Shown: piece after piece, positions 44,400 to 53,170 of the stretch | How the letters are laid out: each line of letters opens with the position of its first letter | How positions within the stretch are numbered: position 1 is the stretch's first letter | From: JBHIEE01 sp046760445 | Lineage (GTDB): Bacteria; Acidobacteriota; Aminicenantia; JdFR-78 | Assembly: GCA_046760445.1 (NCBI GenBank) | Contig: JBHIEE010000003.1 | Coordinates: forward strand, 1 to 59,273 | DNA length: 59,273 nucleotides | Reading direction: 5' to 3' | Program-made: the position numbers and the translations under genes | The notes under the pieces: model-generated | Told to the model about the DNA's origin: nothing | Databases searched by the model: none | What the model saw: the letters and a program-made list of their open reading frames with translations, nothing else

Positions 44400-45802
44400 G
44401 CAAATTCCTTGGCTTTTTCTATAACCTCATCAATTGTTCCTACCATATAGAAAGCCTGTTCAGGAAGGTCATCGTGCTTCCCTTCAACGATTTCTTTAAA
44501 TCCTCTAACAGTTTCCTCCACGGTAACATATTTTCCTGGTCGACCAGTGAATTCCTCAGCAACAAAGAAAGGCTGTGACAAGAATCTCTGGATTTTCCTT
44601 GCCCGAGCAACAATAAGTTTATCCTCTTCAGAGAGTTCTTCTATTCCTAAAATGGCGATTATATCTTGTAATTCCTGATATCTTTGGAGAATTTCTTTTA
44701 CTTTTCGAGCAACTTGATAATGTTCTTGCCCAACTATTCTCGGGTCTAAAATTCGGGAAAAAGAAGAAAGAGGATCCACCGCGGGATAGATACCCATTTC
44801 ACTTAATCGCCGTGAGAGATTAGTATTAGCATCTAAATGAGAGAAAGTTGTTGCTGGCGCAGGATCAGTAAAATCATCAGCGGGAACATATATTGCCTGA
44901 ACAGAAGTAATTGAGCCTTTTTTGGTGGAAGTAATTCTTTCTTCTAACTCACCTAATTCAGTAGCTAAATTAGGTTGATAACCAACAGCTGAAGGCATTC
45001 TCCCCAAAAGAGCAGAAACTTCAGAGCCTGCCTGAACAAATCTAAAAATGTTATCAATAAAAAGGAGGACGTCCTGTCCTTCTTCATCCCTGAAGTATTC
45101 AGCTACTGTTAAACTTGCTAAACCCACTCTCAGTCGGGCTCCAGGTGGTTCGGTCATCTGTCCATAAATCAAAGCTGTTTTCTCAATTACCCCTGAATTT
45201 TTCATTTCAAGCCACAAATCATTTCCTTCTCTTGTTCTTTCTCCAACTCCCGCAAACACAGAAAAACCTCCATGTTTTTTAGCCACATTATGAATTAATT
45301 CCATAATTATTACTGTTTTGCCTACCCCTGCTCCTCCAAATAAACCAATTTTCCCTCCTTTAAGAAAAGGTTGGATAAGATCAATTACTTTTATTCCTGT
45401 TTCAAACATTTCTAATTCTGTGCTTTGGTCTTCAAGAGAAGGGGCGTGGCGATGAATAGGATATCTTTTCTTGGTTTTTATAGGACCCAATTTATCAACT
45501 GGTTCTCCAATAACATTCATTACCCGTCCTAACGTTTCTCTCCCAACTGGAACAGTGATGGGTCCTTCCAAGTCATAAGCTGGCATCCCGCGGACTAAGC
45601 CATCTGTGGGATGCATAGATACACACCGCACACGATTTTCTCCCAAGTGCTGTTCTACCTCAACAATAATTTCTATTGGTTGTGGCATCTCAAAACCATC
45701 ACTCGTAATCCGGAGAGCATTATATATTTTAGGTAATTGTCCGCTATTAAATTCGACATCAACCACTGGTCCAGTTACCTGAATAACTTTTCCTTTATTC
45801 AT
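44396..45802 (-). CDS. atpD: F1 ATP synthase beta subunit
   Basis: A 468-residue catalytic beta subunit with Walker A GGAGVGKT (156-163), the GERTREGNDL segment, DNIFRFVQAGSEVSALLGRMPS and the DELSEED-like loop LGIEELSEEDK. ATG 45802 is chosen because GGAGG lies six bases upstream; an upstream TTG at 45817 overlaps that site. It is separated from atpG by 92 bases that hold a hairpin, whereas most of its neighbours are a few bases apart or overlap. Confidence 0.96.
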   Translation of the reverse strand: MNKGKVIQVTGPVVDVEFNSGQLPKIYNALRITSDGFEMPQPIEIIVEVEQHLGENRVRCVSMHPTDGLVRGMPAYDLEGPITVPVGRETLGRVMNVIGEPVDKLGPIKTKKRYPIHRHAPSLEDQSTELEMFETGIKVIDLIQPFLKGGKIGLFGGAGVGKTVIIMELIHNVAKKHGGFSVFAGVGERTREGNDLWLEMKNSGVIEKTALIYGQMTEPPGARLRVGLASLTVAEYFRDEEGQDVLLFIDNIFRFVQAGSEVSALLGRMPSAVGYQPNLATELGELEERITSTKKGSITSVQAIYVPADDFTDPAPATTFSHLDANTNLSRRLSEMGIYPAVDPLSSFSRILDPRIVGQEHYQVARKVKEILQRYQELQDIIAILGIEELSEEDKLIVARARKIQRFLSQPFFVAEEFTGRPGKYVTVEETVRGFKEIVEGKHDDLPEQAFYMVGTIDEVIEKAKEFA

Positions 45803-45827
45803 TTTTTCCTCCACCAAAAATAGTATT

Positions 45828-45885
45828 GAGAATTAAGAATTGAGGCTATAATCGAAAATTAATGATTTCTCAATTCTCGATTCTC
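45828..45885. repeat. Hairpin between atpG and atpD
   Basis: GAGAATTAAGAATTGAG (45828-45844) pairs with CTCAATTCTCGATTCTC (45869-45885): a 17-bp stem with two mismatches and a 24-base loop, the only sizeable gap inside the ATP synthase genes. It could alter beta expression or mRNA processing, or be a small repeat insertion. Confidence 0.6.
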
Positions 45886-45894
45886 AGTTCTTAT

Positions 45895-46761
45895 TTATCT
45901 TTCCTCCAGAGCTTCTACTGCAGTCATAATATTCACCAACTCCTTAGTAATAAGGGTTTGTCTAATTTTATTCATTTCTAAAGACAGATCTTCTATTAAT
46001 TCTTGAGCGTTGTTAGTTGCGTTCTCCATAGCAATCATTCGAGCAGCATGCTCAGAAGCTATTGATTCTAAAAGATAATGATATATTTGGTTTTCAATGT
46101 ATTTTGGTAATAATTGATTAAGGATGGCTTCTGGATCAGGTTCATAAATATAATCAATTATTACTACTTCTTCTTTTGGTTCAAATCGAGGAAGAGGCAA
46201 CAGTCTATTGATTGTTATTTCTTGTCTTAAAATAGATTTAAACTCATTATAAATAACATAAACGGCATCAATCTCCTGATTAAGAAAAGGATCAATTAAC
46301 GATTTTACTATTTCCTTAACCTTCTCATACTCTAATTTCTGGAAAAGATTTATATATTTATTTCTCACAGGATAAGGTTCTTTTTTAAAATAAATTGCTC
46401 CTTTTTTTCCAATTAAAGTAAAAGAGATTTCAATTTCATCTTTCTTCTCTCCGATAAATTCCTCGGCTTTTTCTCTGATTTTTGAATTAAAAGCACCGCA
46501 AAGTCCTTTGTCAGCCGTAATGATGACCAGTTCGATTCTTTTCTCTTTCCGTTCAGATAAAAGGGGATGTAGAGATAAATCTACTCGAGAAGTTAGACTT
46601 TCAATTAATTCTGGAATTCTGTGAGAATAGGGCTTAATATGCAAAAGTGATTGTTGAGCTCTTTTTAATTTTACTGTGGCCACAGTTTTCATTGCTTTAG
46701 TAATCTGTTGAATATTTCTAATAGTTTTAATTTTTCTTCTTAAATCAAGAACTGTAGACAT
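45895..46761 (-). CDS. atpG: F1 ATP synthase gamma subunit
   Basis: A 288-residue central stalk subunit. The N-terminal helix LRRKIKTIRNIQQITKAMKTVATVKL and the C-terminal helix SEHAARMIAMENATNNAQELI with LTKELVNIMTAVEAL-like ending are the two halves of the rotor coiled coil; IITADKGLCGAFN is the usual middle motif. It starts 2 bases after atpA. The length is ordinary. Confidence 0.95.
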   Translation of the reverse strand: MSTVLDLRRKIKTIRNIQQITKAMKTVATVKLKRAQQSLLHIKPYSHRIPELIESLTSRVDLSLHPLLSERKEKRIELVIITADKGLCGAFNSKIREKAEEFIGEKKDEIEISFTLIGKKGAIYFKKEPYPVRNKYINLFQKLEYEKVKEIVKSLIDPFLNQEIDAVYVIYNEFKSILRQEITINRLLPLPRFEPKEEVVIIDYIYEPDPEAILNQLLPKYIENQIYHYLLESIASEHAARMIAMENATNNAQELIEDLSLEMNKIRQTLITKELVNIMTAVEALEER

Positions 46762-46763
46762 AT

Positions 46764-48281
46764 TTAAACTGTTTCTCCTTTAAATTCCTGAGTAAATTTT
46801 TCCAAAATAGAATTAATCTCTTTTTCTAAGGAACTATCAATTTCTTTTTTTTCTGCTACTTGTTTTAATATTTTTTGGTGGTTTTCTTCCATAAAATTAT
46901 GAAGCTTTACCTCATATTCTTTTATTTGGTCAACTTCAACACTATCTAAAAATCCTCTTGTCCCGGCATAAATTATTAGTATTTGCTTTTCAACAGGAAG
47001 CGGTTGAGACTGATCTTGTTTTAACACTTCAGTCAATCTTTCACCTCTATCTAACTGAGCTTGAGTGGCTTTATCTAATTCACTTCCAAACTGAGCAAAA
47101 GCAGCCAGCTCTCGATATTGAGCTAAATCTAATCGTAATTTTCCAGCTACTTGTTTCATTGCTTTAATTTGAGCGTTTCCTCCCACTCGGGAAACAGAGA
47201 TTCCGACATTAATAGCAGGTCTTATTCCAGCATTAAACAATTCAGGCTCTAAATATATCTGGCCATCAGTGATAGAAATGACATTAGTAGGGATGTAAGC
47301 TGAGACATCTCCAGCTTGAGTTTCAATAATTGGTAGAGCGGTTAAACTCCCACCACCATTTTCATCGTTTAGTTTGGCTGCTCTTTCTAAAAGTCTTGAA
47401 TGGAGATAGAAAATGTCTCCTGGGTAAGCTTCTCTTCCTGGAGGTCTTCTCAAAAGAAGAGATATTTCTCGGTAAGCGGCTGCATGTTTGGAGAGGTCGT
47501 CATAAATAACCAATGTGTGACCTTTGTGGTCACGGAAATATTCACCAATAGCGCACCCACTGTAGGGTGCTAAATATTGAAGAGGGGAAGGATCCGAAGC
47601 TGGAGCAGCGATAACAATGGAATAATCCATTGCTCCATGGTCTTCCAAAGTCTTGACCACCTGAGCAATAGTCGAATTTTTTTGTCCTATCGCCACATAA
47701 ATACAAATGACATCCGAATCTTTTTGATTCAGAATAGTATCCAGGACAAGGGTCGTTTTACCTGTTTGACGGTCACCAATAATTAATTCTCGTTGTCCAC
47801 GACCAATGGGAATCATAGAATCAATTGCTTTAATCCCGGTCTGAAGAGGCTCTTTTACTGGCAGACGATCAACTACTCCTGGAGCAAGACGTTCCACCGG
47901 CATATAAATATCAGTTTCAATTGGCCCTTTATCGTCCAGAGGTAGACCCAAAGGGTTAATTATCCGCCCAATCATTGCTTCTCCAGCAGGAACTTGAATA
48001 ATGCGATGAGTTCTTTTTACTAAATCTCCTTCTTTTACCAAAGAAGTCTCACCCAGAAGTACTGCACCAACACTATCTTCTTCCAGATTTAAGGCTAATC
48101 CATACACTCCATTTGGAAATTCCAGCAATTCATTGAACATTACTAATTCCAGACCGTGAATTCGGGCAATTCCATCTCCTAAATAGGTCACTAATCCAAT
48201 TTCCTTGATATCAATCTCTGCTTTATAGTCTTGAATTTGTCTCTGGATAATTTGGCTTATTTCATCTGCTTTAATTTGCAT
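46764..48281 (-). CDS. atpA: F1 ATP synthase alpha subunit
   Basis: A 505-residue alpha subunit, with the nucleotide loop GDRQTGKT (169-176), AIGQKNSTIAQVVKTL, YDDLSKHAAAYREISLLLRRPPGREAYPGD-type signature and the family's C-terminal helical domain. It sits 2 bases after atpH and 2 before atpG. Full length. Confidence 0.96.
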   Translation of the reverse strand: MQIKADEISQIIQRQIQDYKAEIDIKEIGLVTYLGDGIARIHGLELVMFNELLEFPNGVYGLALNLEEDSVGAVLLGETSLVKEGDLVKRTHRIIQVPAGEAMIGRIINPLGLPLDDKGPIETDIYMPVERLAPGVVDRLPVKEPLQTGIKAIDSMIPIGRGQRELIIGDRQTGKTTLVLDTILNQKDSDVICIYVAIGQKNSTIAQVVKTLEDHGAMDYSIVIAAPASDPSPLQYLAPYSGCAIGEYFRDHKGHTLVIYDDLSKHAAAYREISLLLRRPPGREAYPGDIFYLHSRLLERAAKLNDENGGGSLTALPIIETQAGDVSAYIPTNVISITDGQIYLEPELFNAGIRPAINVGISVSRVGGNAQIKAMKQVAGKLRLDLAQYRELAAFAQFGSELDKATQAQLDRGERLTEVLKQDQSQPLPVEKQILIIYAGTRGFLDSVEVDQIKEYEVKLHNFMEENHQKILKQVAEKKEIDSSLEKEINSILEKFTQEFKGETV

Positions 48282-48283
48282 TT

Positions 48284-48829
48284 TTACTCCTCACTTAAGA
48301 TTTTCTCTTTTAATTTTAACAGATTTCCTTTTATTGAACCATCGTATAATATATTTTCTTTCCTGATTTTTAATCCACCGATTAGTGCTGGATCAAGATT
48401 AAATTTGAGAATTACTTTTCCTTGAATAATCTTTTCCAGCTTCTCAGTTAATCTTTTTTTCTGATCTTCAGTTAGAGGATAAGCAGAGTTCACTTCAAAT
48501 GTGTGGATATTTTTTTTCTCATTCCAGATAGAATGAAATAAATTAAGAATTTCTTCTAAGTAGAGTAGTCTATCTTTCTCAATCAACAAAAGAATAAATC
48601 GCTTGCTTTTTTCTGAAAATGAATTTTTCTTTAATATTTCTTTAACGATTTCTTCTTTTTTGTTTTTCGTGTAAAAAGGACTTAATATAAAGTGATTGAA
48701 TTCTTTATTTTTTTTAATTAAGTTTAAAAAATCTGTTATTTCTTGATTTATGGCATGAAATTCTTGGTCACTTTCTATGGCTCCTACTAATCCGGTAGCG
48801 TATCTTTTGGCTATTAATTGAATTTTCAT
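48284..48829 (-). CDS. atpH: F1 ATP synthase delta subunit
   Basis: A 181-residue delta (OSCP) subunit linking F1 to the peripheral stalk. It has the N-terminal helical bundle (AKRYATGLVGAIES) and the C-terminal EVNSAYPLTEDQKKRLTEKL plus DPALIGGLKIRKENILYDGSI, which is the family signature. It overlaps atpF by 4 bases. Confidence 0.92.
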   Translation of the reverse strand: MKIQLIAKRYATGLVGAIESDQEFHAINQEITDFLNLIKKNKEFNHFILSPFYTKNKKEEIVKEILKKNSFSEKSKRFILLLIEKDRLLYLEEILNLFHSIWNEKKNIHTFEVNSAYPLTEDQKKRLTEKLEKIIQGKVILKFNLDPALIGGLKIRKENILYDGSIKGNLLKLKEKILSEE

Positions 48830-49389
48830 TTTATTTTATCCAATTTCTCGATATATTTATCAATTAGAAATTTATGGTCTTGAGGAGTTAATTTATTTTT
48901 GATCTCTTTTTCTGCCAGGGTAATCGAGAGTTCAGCAGCATAATGTTTCAACTCTTTTAGGCCTGATTTTAAGTACCGGTCTATTTCTTTTCGAGTTAAC
49001 AGCTTTATTCTTTCCACTTCTTTTTTCCCCTGGAAAATGATTTTTTCTCTTTCTTTTTGAGCTTCTTTTTCTCCTTTTCTTCTTATTTCCTCTATCTCCT
49101 GTTGCAAATGAGACAGTCTTTTTTCTAATTGGGCAAATTTTTCTTCTGCTTCTTTTCTTGATTCTTCAGCATGGGTGATGGTGCTTCTTATTTCTTTTGT
49201 TCTTTTTTCTAAATAATTTTTGAGGGGTTTTAAAAGAAAGAAAATAAGTAATCCAAAAAGAACTACGAAATTAATAACTTTTCCCAAAAAATCAGACCAG
49301 TTTGTACCTGTTTCTTTGGAAGAAACAGCTGCAAAATTTAATAAAAATAGTGTGAGAAATATAATTAAGCTCAATCTTAATTTATTCAT
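48826..49389 (-). CDS. atpF: Fo ATP synthase b subunit
   Basis: A 187-residue peripheral-stalk subunit. It has a leader-like hydrophobic stretch (LSLIIFLTLFLLNFAAVSS) ahead of the usual membrane helix (FVVLFGLLIFFLLKPLKNYL), then a long charged coiled coil. The leader suggests the mature protein begins after residue ~24, as seen in some b subunits of Acidobacteria-like and delta-proteobacterial lineages. It overlaps the b' gene by 4 bases. Confidence 0.88.
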   Translation of the reverse strand: MNKLRLSLIIFLTLFLLNFAAVSSKETGTNWSDFLGKVINFVVLFGLLIFFLLKPLKNYLEKRTKEIRSTITHAEESRKEAEEKFAQLEKRLSHLQQEIEEIRRKGEKEAQKEREKIIFQGKKEVERIKLLTRKEIDRYLKSGLKELKHYAAELSITLAEKEIKNKLTPQDHKFLIDKYIEKLDKIK

Positions 49390-49808
49390 TCTCCCCTAAT
49401 CATTTTTCTTATAATCTCATTGGCTAAAATTCCTGTCTGTCGACTTAATTCCTTTTTACTCTTTTCTATTTGTTGAGAGAGGCTTTTTTTTGCTTTCCTT
49501 ATCATATCTTCTCTTTCTGCTTTTGCTATTTGAATAATTTTCTCTCTTTCTTTTTCTCCTTGTTTCCTATAATTTTCTTTCAATTCTAAGGCTTCTTTCC
49601 GAGTAACATTTAAAGTTTGATTAATTTGGTCTAAGTTTTTCTGATAGGAATCCATTATTCTCTCAAAAGCAGATAAATTAGAAGAGATATTTTCATTTCT
49701 GTTTTTTATTGCTTCTTTAACTGGAGTAAAGAAAATTTTATTTAAAACAATCACCAGTATCCAGACTATTATAGAAATGACAATAAATGAAATATCTAAA
49801 GAAATCAT
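49386..49808 (-). CDS. Second Fo b-type subunit (b')
   Basis: A 140-residue b'-type peripheral-stalk subunit: one membrane helix (ISFIVISIIVWILVIVLNKIFF) followed by a coiled coil with TPVKEAIKNRNENI and KKSLSQQIEKSKKELSRQTG. The longest frame reaches 49910, but the 34 extra residues lack b-type character and ATG 49808 gives the typical N-terminus. Two different b subunits imply a heterodimeric stalk. Subunits a (atpB) and c (atpE) are not in the window. Confidence 0.8.
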   Translation of the reverse strand: MISLDISFIVISIIVWILVIVLNKIFFTPVKEAIKNRNENISSNLSAFERIMDSYQKNLDQINQTLNVTRKEALELKENYRKQGEKEREKIIQIAKAEREDMIRKAKKSLSQQIEKSKKELSRQTGILANEIIRKMIRGE

Positions 49809-49950
49809 CTTTAAATTTTTAGAGCATTTTTTATCATTTTTCCAGGTAAAAATCAAGCAGATTGACTTTACTATTCCTGTTGATAATATAGTATTTTTAT
49901 AACTTGACATTAAGGTGAAGGCATATTTTAATTATAAAAGGCATATTTTA

Positions 49951-49981
49951 CAGTATTGGAATTTGAAAAATTCCAATACTG
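49951..49981. promoter_or_regulatory. Perfect hairpin upstream of clpB
   Basis: CAGTATTGGAATTT (49951-49964), a 3-base loop and AAATTCCAATACTG (49968-49981) form a 14-bp perfect stem between the divergent ATP synthase and clpB genes. It lacks the TTAGCACTC/GAGTGCTAA arms of CIRCE, so it is not an HrcA site. Dyad operator or small repeat are both possible. Confidence 0.6.
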
Positions 49982-50010
49982 CGTAAAAATGAATATTTTT
50001 CATTTATAAC

Positions 50011-50128
50011 AAGATAGTCAGGGGCAAACTTTGAAATTAGAGGTTTCTATGGAAGCCGAAATCAAAAGATACCTCTTTGAAGTTTCAGGCCTGCCTGCCG
50101 CAGGCAAGGGTTTACCCCTGACTATCTT
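50011..50128. repeat. Large interrupted inverted repeat upstream of clpB
   Basis: AAGATAGTCAGGGGCAAAC begins the left arm (50011), which continues with an AGAGGT segment. The right arm reads ACCTCTTTGAAGTTTC and ends TTTACCCCTGACTATCTT (50128). The right arm alone carries about 20 extra bases with the GC-rich palindrome CCTGCCTGCCGCAGGCAAGG (50091-50109), so the palindrome appears to have been inserted into one arm of an older hairpin. Confidence 0.65.
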
Positions 50129-50149
50129 AAATATAATAGGAGAAGAAAA

Positions 50150-52729
50150 ATGAGGTGGGATAAATTCACTGTAAAATCAGTCGAAGCATTTCAGCAAGCT
50201 CAGACTAAAGCAGAGAGTTTAGGGCATCAAGAATTGAGACCAGAGCATCTTCTTTGGGCTCTTTTGAATCAACCAGAGAGTGTGGTAGTCTCAATTTTAA
50301 ACAAGGTCGGGGTTAACAATGAAAAAATTTTGCAGGAATTAGAAAATTTTTTGGAAAAACTCCCAAAGATTTCAGGTGGAGAAGTTTATCTCTCTCCGGA
50401 TTTAAAAAAAATAATAGATAGTTCATTTAAAGAAGCTGAAAAATTTAAAGATGAGTATGTTTCCACTGAACATTTATTTCTGGCGATCCTGAAAGAAGAA
50501 CAGTTCCTGGCTTCGAAAATATTAAAGGATAATGGTGTTACCGAGGGTGCTGTTTTAAAAGCATTAAGAAGTATTAGAGGCTCCCAGCGAATCACAGACC
50601 CTAATCCCGAGGATAAGTATCAAGCTCTTCAAAAATATGGGCGTGATCTCACAGAATTAGCTCGACAGGGCAAATTAGACCCAGTGATTGGTCGTGATGA
50701 TGAAATAAGGCGGGTTGTTCAGGTTTTATCCAGAAGAACCAAAAATAATCCGGTCTTGATTGGAGAAGCTGGAGTAGGAAAAACAGCAATTGTTGAGGGG
50801 CTGGCTCAGAGAATAGCTAATGGAGATGTGCCCGACACTTTAAAAAATAAAAAAATTGTTGCATTGGATTTAGGGGCTTTAATTGCTGGAACAAAATATC
50901 GGGGAGAATTTGAGGATAGATTGAAGGCTGTGCTTAGAGAAATTACTGATGCGCAGGGAGAAATAGTTCTTTTTATAGATGAACTTCATACCATCATAGG
51001 AGCTGGAGCAGCTGAAGGAGCAGTGGATGCTTCAAATATGTTAAAACCTCCTTTGGCGCGAGGAGAGCTTCGGTGTATTGGAGCGACTACTTTAAATGAG
51101 TATAAAAAATATATTGAAAAAGATGCTGCTTTAGAAAGGAGGTTTCAGCAGGTTTATGTTGGAGAGCCTACTGTTGAAGAAACTATTTCTATTTTAAGAG
51201 GCCTTAAAGAAAAATACGAAGTTCATCATGGAGTGAAAATAAAGGATTCAGCCTTGGTTGCTGCTGCTACCTTGTCAAATCGGTATATAACTGATCGGTA
51301 TTTACCAGATAAAGCAATTGACCTGATTGATGAAGCAGCTTCCCATATAAGGATAGAAATTGACAGCCTGCCGGTTGAGATTGATGAAATAGAAAGGAAA
51401 ATTATTCAACTGGAAATTGAAAAACAGGCTTTAAAAAAGGAAAAAGATAAAGCTTCTCAGGAGAAAATAAACATAATCGAAAAGAAATTAGCTGATTTGA
51501 AAGAAGAAAGAGATCGAATGAAAGCCCATTGGCAGGGAGAGAAAGAAGCAATTGAGAAAATTAAACGGCTCAAAGAACAAATTGATAAATTGAAAATAGA
51601 AGAGCAGAATGCCGAAAGACGAGGAGATTTAGAGAAAGTGGCTGAAATAAGATATGGTAAATTGATTGAATTAAATAAAAAAATTGAAGAGGCCACAAAA
51701 CAATTAGCCAAAATTCAGGCTCGAGGCAAAATGCTTAAGGATGAAGTAGATGAAGAGGATATTGCCGAGATAGTTTCAAAATGGACAGGAATTCCAGTCT
51801 CAAAAATGTTAGAGGGAGAAATTGAAAAGCTGATTAAGATGGAAGATAATTTAAGAAAGAGGGTAATTGGTCAGGATCATGCAGTAAAAATAGTTTCTGA
51901 TACCATAAGAAGAGCAAGGGCTGGTATCCAGGATCCAAATCGTCCTCTTGGTTCTTTTGTTTTTTCAGGGCCCACTGGCGTAGGTAAAACTGAATTGGCT
52001 CGTGCATTAGCAGAGTTTCTTTTTGACGACGAGAGAGCAATGGTTAGACTTGATATGTCTGAATATATGGAAAGACACTCAGTTGCTCGATTAATAGGAG
52101 CTCCTCCTGGTTATGTTGGTTTTGAAGAAGGAGGTCAGTTAACAGAAGCAATAAAAAGGAGACCTTATTCCATTATTCTTTTAGATGAAATTGAAAAAGC
52201 TCATTCAGATGTTTTTAATATATTGCTTCAAGTTTTGGACGACGGACGATTAACAGATGGGCAAGGAAGAACAGTTGATTTCAAGAATACGGTGATTATT
52301 ATGACCAGTAATCTTGGTAGCCAGTTGATTACTGAATTGAGCGGAGATTATCAAAAAATAGAAGAAAAAATTCAAGAAATTTTGAGACAAAATTTCAGGC
52401 CGGAGTTTCTAAATAGGATCGATGATATAATTGTTTTCAAGCCTCTGTCCAAAGAAATCATTTTAAAAATCGTAGACTTACAGATAGCTCAATTAGAAAA
52501 AAGATTGAAGGATAAGAAAATAAAAATTGAAATGCCCCCAAAAGTGAAAGAGCTTTTGGCTGAAAGAGGATATGATCCTGTTTTTGGCGCTCGACCATTA
52601 AAAAGAACAATTCAGCGAGAAGTCGAAAATCCATTAGCTATTAAAATACTCCAGGGTGAATTTTCAGAGGGAGATACTATTAATGTAGATGTAGATCCTC
52701 AGAATGAATTGATTTTTAAGAAAAAATAA
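50150..52729 (+). CDS. clpB: ClpB disaggregase
   Basis: An 859-residue Hsp100 chaperone that pulls proteins out of aggregates with DnaK. Order: N-terminal Clp repeats (1-145), first AAA+ domain with Walker A GEAGVGKT (205-212), the coiled-coil middle domain (about 400-525) that identifies ClpB rather than ClpA or ClpC, second AAA+ domain with GPTGVGKT (607-614) and the MTSNLGSQ sensor, and a C-terminal D2 small domain. AGGAG sits 9 bases before ATG 50150. It has an unusual leader with two large dyads. No CIRCE or sigma32 site is recognised. Confidence 0.96.
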   Translation: MRWDKFTVKSVEAFQQAQTKAESLGHQELRPEHLLWALLNQPESVVVSILNKVGVNNEKILQELENFLEKLPKISGGEVYLSPDLKKIIDSSFKEAEKFKDEYVSTEHLFLAILKEEQFLASKILKDNGVTEGAVLKALRSIRGSQRITDPNPEDKYQALQKYGRDLTELARQGKLDPVIGRDDEIRRVVQVLSRRTKNNPVLIGEAGVGKTAIVEGLAQRIANGDVPDTLKNKKIVALDLGALIAGTKYRGEFEDRLKAVLREITDAQGEIVLFIDELHTIIGAGAAEGAVDASNMLKPPLARGELRCIGATTLNEYKKYIEKDAALERRFQQVYVGEPTVEETISILRGLKEKYEVHHGVKIKDSALVAAATLSNRYITDRYLPDKAIDLIDEAASHIRIEIDSLPVEIDEIERKIIQLEIEKQALKKEKDKASQEKINIIEKKLADLKEERDRMKAHWQGEKEAIEKIKRLKEQIDKLKIEEQNAERRGDLEKVAEIRYGKLIELNKKIEEATKQLAKIQARGKMLKDEVDEEDIAEIVSKWTGIPVSKMLEGEIEKLIKMEDNLRKRVIGQDHAVKIVSDTIRRARAGIQDPNRPLGSFVFSGPTGVGKTELARALAEFLFDDERAMVRLDMSEYMERHSVARLIGAPPGYVGFEEGGQLTEAIKRRPYSIILLDEIEKAHSDVFNILLQVLDDGRLTDGQGRTVDFKNTVIIMTSNLGSQLITELSGDYQKIEEKIQEILRQNFRPEFLNRIDDIIVFKPLSKEIILKIVDLQIAQLEKRLKDKKIKIEMPPKVKELLAERGYDPVFGARPLKRTIQREVENPLAIKILQGEFSEGDTINVDVDPQNELIFKKK

Positions 52730-52814
52730 TAAGAGGGATAACTATTGCTCTTCTAATCTGGATTGTTTCTTTAATTAATGATAGTATATTATTGATGAAA
52801 ATAAATAATTTGGT

Positions 52815-53145
52815 AGTGTCGAAAAGAATATGAAAACCCCAGAGAACATAGAGAAATGAAAAATTCCAAATTACAAATCACAAATTCCAAATAAGTTCCA
52901 ATGACTAAAATCTCAATGACCGAAACAAAAAAAGCAAGTAATTACGACTTAGAAGAGCGAACTTATCAGTTTGCTAAAAATATAGCTCTTTTTTGCAAGA
53001 AATTGCCTCGAACTATTTCAAATAGAGAATATATAAAACAAGTAATCGGTTTGGATATTGGAATTTGGGATTTATTTGATATTTGGAGCTTGAGATTTGT
53101 GATTTAATATAATAGGTGGTCTCTGTGGTTAAATTTGACAATACT
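52815..53145. repeat. Four-helix-bundle-associated repeat, copy C (with gene fragment)
   Basis: Begins AGTGTCGAAAAGAATATG and ends CTGTGGTTAAATTTGACAATACT. The ends are imperfect inverted repeats (AGTGTCGAAA against AGTATTGTCAAA). Inside are short AAATTCCAAATTACAAATC repeats, the gene fragment, then TTATTTGATATTTGG repeats. It is 331 bp and related to the gene-less 235-bp copy at 40346-40580. Confidence 0.65.
52901..53107 (+). pseudogene. Truncated four-helix-bundle (23S IVS-like) gene, copy in element C
   Basis: The first ~50 residues (YDLEERTYQFAKNIALFCKK then LPRTISNREYIKQVI) match the N-terminus of the four-helix-bundle protein family (23S rRNA intervening-sequence proteins), normally about 115-125 residues. 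The remainder of the family (an R-x-S-G-S-x-G-A-N core) is missing and replaced by repeat DNA read as a short nonsense tail. It is a remnant carried by the repeat, not a working gene. Confidence 0.6.
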
Positions 53146-53170
53146 AATTATTTTTTTTAAGGAGATAAAT

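Larger units (their letters stand above)
52730..53170. other. Intergenic repeat region
   Basis: 441 bases between clpB and nfu. It holds the 331-bp element copy C (52815-53145), with the decayed four-helix-bundle gene inside, and then the GGAGAT ribosome site of nfu. No intact gene. Confidence 0.65.

Noticed and set aside
49911..50149. CIRCE (HrcA) element ahead of clpB
   Set aside because: The dyads present do not have the TTAGCACTC and GAGTGCTAA arms with a 9-base spacer.
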